Below are positions 58,434 through 64,000 of a stretch of DNA of 64,000 bases, piece by piece. The position numbers and the translations under genes are program-made. Every line of letters starts with the position of its first letter. Position 1 is the first letter of the stretch. The stretch is from Scenedesmus sp. ARA3 (lineage: Eukaryota; Chlorophyta; Chlorophyceae; Sphaeropleales; Scenedesmaceae). The notes beneath the pieces were generated by a model, which had not been told where the DNA came from, ran no database searches, and saw nothing but the letters and a program-made list of their open reading frames with translations. The DNA is taken from NCBI GenBank assembly GCA_004335835.1, contig RWJK01001560.1, positions 106,586 to 170,585 on the forward strand, given 5' to 3'.

Positions 58434-59929
58434 ATGCAGCCGTCTAGCTGCTTGCCTGGACAGCAGCGGCACTGCAAGCTCAGCAGCAGCAGCAAAAGCA
58501 GCAGTAGGCAGCAAGCAGCAGCAGTAGCACGTGTGCGGCAACGGCCGCCACTGCTGTTGTGCCCAGGACATACACAGCAGCAGCAGCAAGTTATATGTAG
58601 GCAGCAGAGTGCAGCAGTAGCACAGGATGATCCGGGCGAGGGGGAGGCCATGGGTGAGTGCCTGCTGACAGTACAAGTACTGCCTACACAAGAAAGCAGC
58701 CTCGTTGTTGCAGACTGTTGTGCCTCCTCCTTTGCAACCGAGCAGCAGAGTGCAGCTGGATTTTCTCTCCTGTGTTGGCTGTTGCTGCCTGCTACAGCCA
58801 AGATTGGAAGCAGCAGCACTCCGCTCGCCCTGTTCCCGGCACCTTGGCTAACCTTGCAGCTGATCACAGCACGCATTCCACATATATGCGCCCTAGTTTC
58901 CTGCGAGCTCATGTGTTTCCCCCTGTGCTGCCCGCTGCTTGTTTGGTGCTGGTTGCAGCCACTGTAGAGATGATAGAGATGGCCAGCAGCGCCGCGCCGC
59001 CGCTGCAGATGCTCAACCGCTTCAACGCGCCGCGCTGGCTGTTCCGCACAGTGGCCTGCCTCATCCTGGGGGGGCAGGTGGTGTCGAGGATATGCAAGGG
59101 TGCGACCAGCAGCAGCAGCAGCAGATGCAGGGAGATGCAGATGCAGGCACAGATGCAGCAGGCACAGCAGCAGCAGCAGCAAGAGGCGGGGAGATGCCAG
59201 TATGTTACAAAAGCATACGCGCTTTAACAGCTAGCGTGTGGCTGAACAGGCTGTCACACACACAGGTCGTACACTGTACGCGGATAGCAGGAGCTGGCAT
59301 GTGCTGAACGCAGCAGCAAGCTCCGATCTGCTTGTTCTGTCCCACGCGCTAGGCAGCAGCAGGGCCGGGTGACTGGTGCACACCCCACCACGCCAGCAGT
59401 AGCACACCATCAATGCTCTGACATTGTCAACACGCTGCTGCTGCTGCTGCTGCTGCTGCGCCAGGCAAGATCCACTGGCGCAACACTCGTGACCAGCTGC
59501 AGCTGGTGGGGCCCAAGAGCCTGGGGGTGGCGCTGCTCACGGCCGGCTTTGTGGGCATGGTCTTCACCATCCAGGTGGGAGCAGCAGCAGCAGCAGCAGC
59601 GGCAGCAGCACGCGCTCAGCAGCAGCAGCGACAGCGCCACCACAAGCCCAGCGGCAACAGCAGCAGAAGTAGCAGTGATAAGTTCTTTTGCAACAGTGGC
59701 ACAACAGGTGTCCCATGTGGTACCACGGCCGTGCTGCAGGCTGTAGCAGCATGTGGGTGCAGCAGAAACACAGCAGGGGAGTCGGCGGGGACACGAGATA
59801 ACAGCTGGCTGTCAGCAATGCAGCAGTTTCCAAGTGTCTGCCCGTGAAGCAGCTATTCAGCAGCAGCAGCAGCAGCAGCATTGCCACACCAGCGCTAGCG
59901 CGGCACACCTGTTGCGTCTGCAAGGTGCC

Positions 59930-59975
<46 letters not shown>

Positions 59976-62106
59976 CCTACCCCACTGCCCCATGATAGCA
60001 CATGCAATGCTGATGCCAGCACCCTTCACCCCGTCTGCTGCTGCTGCTGCAGTTTGTGCGTGAGTTTGCCAAGCTGGGCCTCACCCGCAGTGTGGGCGGC
60101 GTGCTGGCGCTGGCGCTGGCGCGCGAGCTGACCCCTGTGGTGACTGCCATCATCCTGGCTGGCCGCGTGGGCAGCGCCTTCGCAGCAGAGCTGGGCACGA
60201 TGCAGGTAGGCGATGACGCGCTGCTGTTGCGCGTGCACAGCAATTGGTTTCTGCAGCGATGCAGAGCTGTATGTAGAGCTGGGCACGATGCAGGTAGGTG
60301 ATGACGCGCTGCTGTCACGCGCGCACAGGAATTGGTTTTTGCAGCGATGCAGAGCTGTTTGCAGAGCTGGGCACGGTGCAGGTGACTGGCGAAGTGCTGC
60401 TGTCGCGTTTGCATAGGGGTTGCGACAGTGCAGAGCGGCATGCTGGGGATGCTGTAGGTGCTGCAGAAGCTGGGCACCATGCAGATGCTAGTTTGCAGTA
60501 GGATCCTATTAAGCATATACATTGCAGCTGTGGGGTGTTTTTCTGCTGCCTTCTGCTGCCGGCCCTCTGCTACACTGCTGCTGCTGCTGCTGCTGCTGCT
60601 GCAGGTGTCAGAGCAGGTGGACTCGCTGCGTGTGCTGTTCACGGACCCTGTTGACTACCTGGTGACGCCCAGGGTGCTGGCCTCCATGATTGCGGGGCCC
60701 ATCCTCAACGTGCTCTGCTTCTGCATGGGTGAGCGAGGTTCTGGTTCCTCCTGCTGCTGACACACCTGTTGCTGAGGCTGTCTTGAACATGTTGGTGCTA
60801 GGCTGCATGGCTGACTGGCACCGCCATGGGCCCCGCAGCTTCACTGGCGTGATCGCCTGGCCCTCGGCCGCCTGCGACTGGCCTGCGGCTGTTCCCAGCC
60901 CACCTATGCTCTGCAGACGTGTCGCCTGTGATGCAAACCTGCTAGGCATGGATTGATGTCATGCTGCACTTGCGCTGTTGCGCTGCAGGCATCGGCGCCT
61001 TGGTGCTGTTGGCCGACCTGGTGTATGACATGGCTGCAAACACTCTGCTTTACAACCTGATGTATGCTGGATTGGTTTGATCTCATGCTGGCTGGCTGTG
61101 CAGGCATCGGCGCCTCAGTGCTGCTGGCGGACCTGGTGTATGACTTGCCTGCAAACAGTCCACCTTGAGATCTAGTGCTGGCTTGATGTGGCCACATGCT
61201 TGGTGTTTGTTGCACTGCAGGCATTGGCGCGTCAGCGCTGCTGGCCGACCTGGTGTGGGATGTGCCTGCTTGCAAATGCTCTGCCTTGAAGCCTAATGTT
61301 TCAATAACTCATGTCTTGTAATCGTATGCTGGCTGTGCAGGCATTGGTGCCTCGGTGCTGCTGGCGGACCTGGTGTACGATGTGCCCGCCAACGTGATCC
61401 TGGACAGTGCGCGGCGCGCGCTGAGCGGCTATGACGTGATCACCAGCTGCATCAAGGCCTGGGTCTTCGGGCTCATCATCAGCACGGTGAGTGAGGGGGC
61501 AGGATGCAGCAGGCTGGAAGTTGCAAGTACTGTGTTGCCAGCACTGTTTGCTCTGTGGGGGCCTGGGCTGACTCTGCACACCTGGCTGGGTGTTCGGGCT
61601 CATCACCAGCACGGTGCGGCGGCAATAGGATGTATGCCTGCAGCAGGCTGCAGCAATGTCTGTTGGGCATGAGCCAACCCTGCACTGTGAAATCGCAGTA
61701 GACGTCTGTGTGGTTATGAAGAACCCCATTGCGAGTGGCACGACGTCATTGATGCATGCAGCGAGCGTACGTATGCATCCAGCTTCAGCCTGTGCCTGCC
61801 GGTGTTGGCTGGCTGATATCAGCCTTACAGGCCAGTGAGCAGGCAGCAGATGCAGGCCGCCCCAAAAGCACCCAAACGTATGTCTTCCTGCTGCCTAGCT
61901 GCACCGTGTTGCTGCATGTTTTGCCCCTGTGCCACCTGCAGATCAGCTGTGCGTGGGGCTTCACCACCAGTGGTGGCGCCAAGGGTGTGGGTGAGAGCAC
62001 CACCAGTGCCGTGGTGATCAGCCTGGTGATGATCTTCGTGGCAGACTTTGTGCTGTCATTCCTGTTCTTCCAGGGCCAGGGCGACGCACTTAAGCAGCTC
62101 AAGTAG
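58434..62106 (+). CDS. TGD1: TGD1-like ABC permease, plastid inner-envelope lipid import
   Basis: Seven exons give 352 residues in one frame: 58434-58653, 58959-59099, 59465-59574, 60053-60205, 60605-60728, 61341-61486, 61942-62106. The protein is of the MlaE/TGD1 permease family; in plants TGD1 works with TGD2 and TGD3 to bring ER-derived phosphatidic-acid-type lipid into plastids. Exon 1 is a Ser/Gln/Arg-rich transit peptide (MQPSSCLPGQQRHCKLSSSS). The conserved body starts FNAPRWLFRTVACLILGGQV, GKIHWRNT, VGPKSLGVALLTAGFVGMVF, then FVREFAKLGLTRSVGGVLAL, ELTPVVTAIILAGRVGSAFA, AELGTMQVSEQVDSLRVL, DYLVTPRVLASMIAGPILNV, and ends AWGFTTSGGAKGVGESTTSA with FFQGQGDALKQLK. These are near-diagnostic for TGD1. 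Three introns contain tandem copies of adjoining exon edges, listed separately. Confidence 0.95.
60118..60381 (+). repeat. Three 88-bp copies of the TGD1 exon 4 donor region
   Basis: GAGCTGGGCACGATGCAG|GTAGG ends at 60205 (real donor), 60293 and, with GCACGGTGCAG|GTGAC, at 60381. The period is exactly 88 and the intronic part (GATGACGCGCTGCTGT, GGTTT-TGCAGCGATGCAGAG) is copied too. Confidence 0.96.
60976..61385 (+). repeat. Four copies of the TGD1 exon 6 acceptor region
   Basis: GCAG|GCATCGGCGCC-type starts lie at 60989, 61104, 61221 and 61341 (the real exon). Spacings are 115, 117 and 120. Each carries about 45 coding bases (GIGAxxLLADLVxD) before diverging into stops, and each has an intact AG acceptor. 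Confidence 0.96.
61458..61650 (+). repeat. Duplicated 3' end of TGD1 exon 6 with its donor
   Basis: TGGGTCTTCGGGCTCATCAT with the donor at 61487 recurs as TGGGTGTTCGGGCTCATCAC with a donor at 61614 (spacing 127). The downstream AGGATG-CAGCAGGCTG segment is also repeated. Confidence 0.92.
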
Positions 62107-62709
62107 CGGCTGCAGGAGGATTACTAGCCGCAGGAAGCTGTTCAAAGAAGTGTGTAGCAGATACTTTCGTGTTGCTTCAGTGTTAACGGCGACATGCATC
62201 GAGTCGTGCGGGGCACGTGCACACCTGGCATACTATGTCGTAGTACCACTGCAGCTGTGGTGCGAGCAGCAGCCAAATTGGCTGCATACATATCATGACG
62301 GTTCCTACAGCAGCTGTGCTGTGAGGCGCTGTTGAGCAGTTGCAGGGGGCCAGTGCATGCCTGCACTTCGGTGCAGTATCATATTGTTGCAACAGCGCGT
62401 GCAACAGCTTTCACACTTTGAGCTCAAGCTGTTTCACAAGTGCAGCCCGTCACCGCAGGTTGTTGTCAAAAGGATTGCATGTGGATGCATGCAAGCAGGT
62501 TGTGGACGGGCTTCTAGCTGCAGCTGCACGCTGCTGTGCGCTGCCAATGGCGGTGTCGCTGAGCAGCGCTGTACAGCGCCCGCTTGTCAAGGTACCATGT
62601 ATACATGTTACGTAACATAGCTATGCTGCGCCTCCACAGCCGCCACTTCATCATCATCATCATGTCACCCATCAGGCCATAGCATCAACGCCACTTGACG
62701 CCTGTATAC

Positions 62710-62727
62710 AGGCGTTACGTAACGCCT
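62710..62727. repeat. 18-bp perfect palindrome
   Basis: AGGCGTTACGTAACGCCT is its own reverse complement. It lies about 100 bases after a related TGTTACGTAACA sequence near 62606, suggesting paired element ends. Confidence 0.85.
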
Positions 62728-62841
62728 CATAACAATGGTATCATGTCGGTTTTGAGGTTGCAAGCAATGCAAGCGCTCAGCCACGTGGCAAACCAGCTCA
62801 GGGACTGCCAGTGTGTCAGACTGTAGGAAGCTGCCGGGAGT

Positions 62842-62859
62842 GTGCCACGTGGCACGGTG
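62842..62859. repeat. 18-bp element with perfect 14-bp palindrome, copy B
   Basis: Identical to 10173-10190 over all 18 bases; a partial relative, CCACGTGGCA, lies at about 62781. Confidence 0.8.
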
Positions 62860-63289
62860 CACCGAAGCTGACGGCACACCACTTTGCTCCACTGACATGC
62901 AACCATCAATTTTGAACTACGCATTGAGCCATCGCAATAACGCCACTCGACCACGCACCCCACTGGAGCGGCAGGAACTTCCTGCTTGTTTTCAAAACAA
63001 TTGACATGCAAGATGAAACCTTTTTGTCAAAACCACAGCGCCGCTACCCAGAGCACCAGCCCTCCTGTCCCACATGATCATCATGATTGTTGCTGTGTGC
63101 GCAGCCACTGCATTTCACGCGCCCCTGGTGTAAAAGAGAATGCTGTTGGTTGTCATGCTGCTGTCATCAGCAGCATGCACTTCACCCAGTAATACAGCCA
63201 CAGGAGCACCGCCATGCATACATTCTATGCACAAAGGTCGCAGCAATAGGCTGCGGTGGAGGCAGACAGTCATGCACTAGAGGCAATGC

Positions 63290-63370
63290 AATAGAGGCAC
63301 ACAGGGATGCAATAGAGGCACACAGGGATGCAATAGAGGCACACAGGGATGCAATAGAGGCACTCAGTGT
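63290..63370 (+). repeat. 21-bp minisatellite, about four copies
   Basis: The unit AATAGAGGCACACAGGGATGC is tandem and nearly exact, with a diverged last unit (GGCACTCAG). Confidence 0.95.
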
Positions 63371-63472
63371 GGGCCTGAGTGCTGAACCCTGATGCTGAAC
63401 CCGCCTTGCCGTCCCAGCCAGAGAGTTACAAGCACAACGCGCCACGACCACCCCTGCTACTATTGCAGCTGC

Positions 63473-63892
63473 TCAACTGCTGCTATTCAGCAAGCAATCC
63501 AGCCGGTCCAAGTCCTGATCACAAGCCTGCTCATCAGCTGCACAACACGTCTCAAGGTCGCACACAACAACTTTGCCATCAATCAGTAGGAAGTTGCTGG
63601 CACGCACATCACCGTGTGCAAACCCAGCTTTGTGAAGACCCTTCAGGCATGCTTTAGCAGCAGTGCCATGCTGCTTCAGCAGCTGCGTGCTCAAGGGCTC
63701 GCCCAAGCTCAGTGCCAGCACAGGCACGCCGCTGTGTGGCAGCCGACCCAGCGCCAGCAGCTTGGGCATGCATACTCCCCACTTTGCCTGAAGCATCACA
63801 TAGGCTGAAGCCTCTGCCACAAACGCCGACATGGCGTAGTGATCCTTGACATTGAATGTCTTGAGTGCGGCAGGCGATCCATCTACCAAGCC
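63473..63892 (-). CDS. Kinase-like protein, C-terminal exon only
   Basis: The minus-strand exon starts after the acceptor CAG at 63893 and runs to a stop at 63473, giving 139 residues; the 5' part lies beyond the window. It contains PKLLALGRLPHSGVPVLALS, then LKGLHKAGFAHGDVRASNFL and KVVVCDLETC. HGDVRxxN matches the catalytic loop of atypical (aminoglycoside/choline-kinase or RIO-like) protein-kinase folds, and DLE replaces the metal-binding DFG. Such HGDxRxxN kinase-like proteins are common in green algae. The protein ends soon after, without a full C-lobe, so it is either a reduced kinase fold or a pseudokinase. Substrate unknown. Confidence 0.75.
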   Translation of the reverse strand, partial: GLVDGSPAALKTFNVKDHYAMSAFVAEASAYVMLQAKWGVCMPKLLALGRLPHSGVPVLALSLGEPLSTQLLKQHGTAAKACLKGLHKAGFAHGDVRASNFLLIDGKVVVCDLETCCAADEQACDQDLDRLDCLLNSSS

Positions 63893-64000
63893 CTGCAATG
63901 CAGTGTGAAATAGACAGCATAAGCCTTGATGGCCGGGCCACACAAACTGGAACAGGCAAAGTGGCCCAGCTAGGCACGTCCCATCCCATCTCAGATGCTC

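Larger units (their letters stand above)
62107..63472. other. Intergenic between convergent genes, 1.4 kb
   Basis: It holds the 3' flanks of TGD1 and the kinase-like gene, two TTACGTAA-type palindromes (about 62606 and 62710), the second copy of the 18-bp G-box palindrome (62842) and the 21-bp minisatellite. No gene supported. Confidence 0.55.

Noticed and set aside
63290..63370. Regular short repeats resembling a CRISPR array
   Set aside because: The units are directly tandem without spacers, and the genome is eukaryotic.
1..64000. tRNA, rRNA or bacterial operon content
   Set aside because: No tRNA-like cloverleaf or rRNA sequence was recognised by eye, and the intron-rich genes exclude a prokaryotic origin. 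A tRNAscan-SE run would settle the tRNA question.

Overview
This window is nuclear DNA of a green alga, most likely chlorophycean and perhaps a Scenedesmus/Tetradesmus-like sphaeroplealean; the genus is a guess. The evidence is many short spliced exons with GT-AG junctions, green-lineage plastid proteins with transit-like leaders, and very abundant CAG/GCA/CTG triplet runs. One assembly gap (Ns, 25221-25369) interrupts it. Exons were joined by hand from splice sites, reading-frame phase and protein similarity. All models marked high confidence stay in one frame through every junction.

Left part (1-24 kb): a 5'-truncated, huge polyQ/polyA AP2-domain regulator (+); a small secreted protein in seven exons (+); a P/U-type (PHO80-like) cyclin (-), head to head with an unrecognised plastid-targeted protein (+); a ten-exon bacterial-type, organellar aspartyl-tRNA synthetase (+); and an RGG-rich protein with a C-terminal J domain (+).

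Middle (24-46.9 kb): a gap-bearing intergenic region; a doubtful secreted ORF (-); a SET-domain protein with a transit-like leader (-); WAPL, the cohesin-release factor, in seven exons (-); an unrecognised coiled-coil protein in five exons (-); and chloroplast NADP-malate dehydrogenase in eight exons (+), which keeps only the C-terminal regulatory cysteine pair.

Right part (48.3-64 kb): plastid ribosome recycling factor (+), an MFS transporter of the plant UNE2-like type (-), the plastid lipid-import permease TGD1 (+) and the 3' end of a kinase-like gene (-). At least six of the thirteen well-supported genes look plastid-directed (the 15.0-kb protein, AspRS, SET protein, NADP-MDH, RRF, TGD1). 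They span plastid translation, redox/carbon metabolism and lipid import, but nothing suggests co-transcription.

The most unusual signal lies between 49.6 and 61.7 kb. Three neighbouring genes (RRF, MFS, TGD1) carry seven separate tandem duplications of exon edges, each copying a splice donor or acceptor with 25-60 bases of coding sequence, in two to four decaying copies. Also notable is a positional and strand bias of triplet repeats: sense-strand CAG/GCA in exons and just after donors, sense-strand CTG immediately before acceptors.
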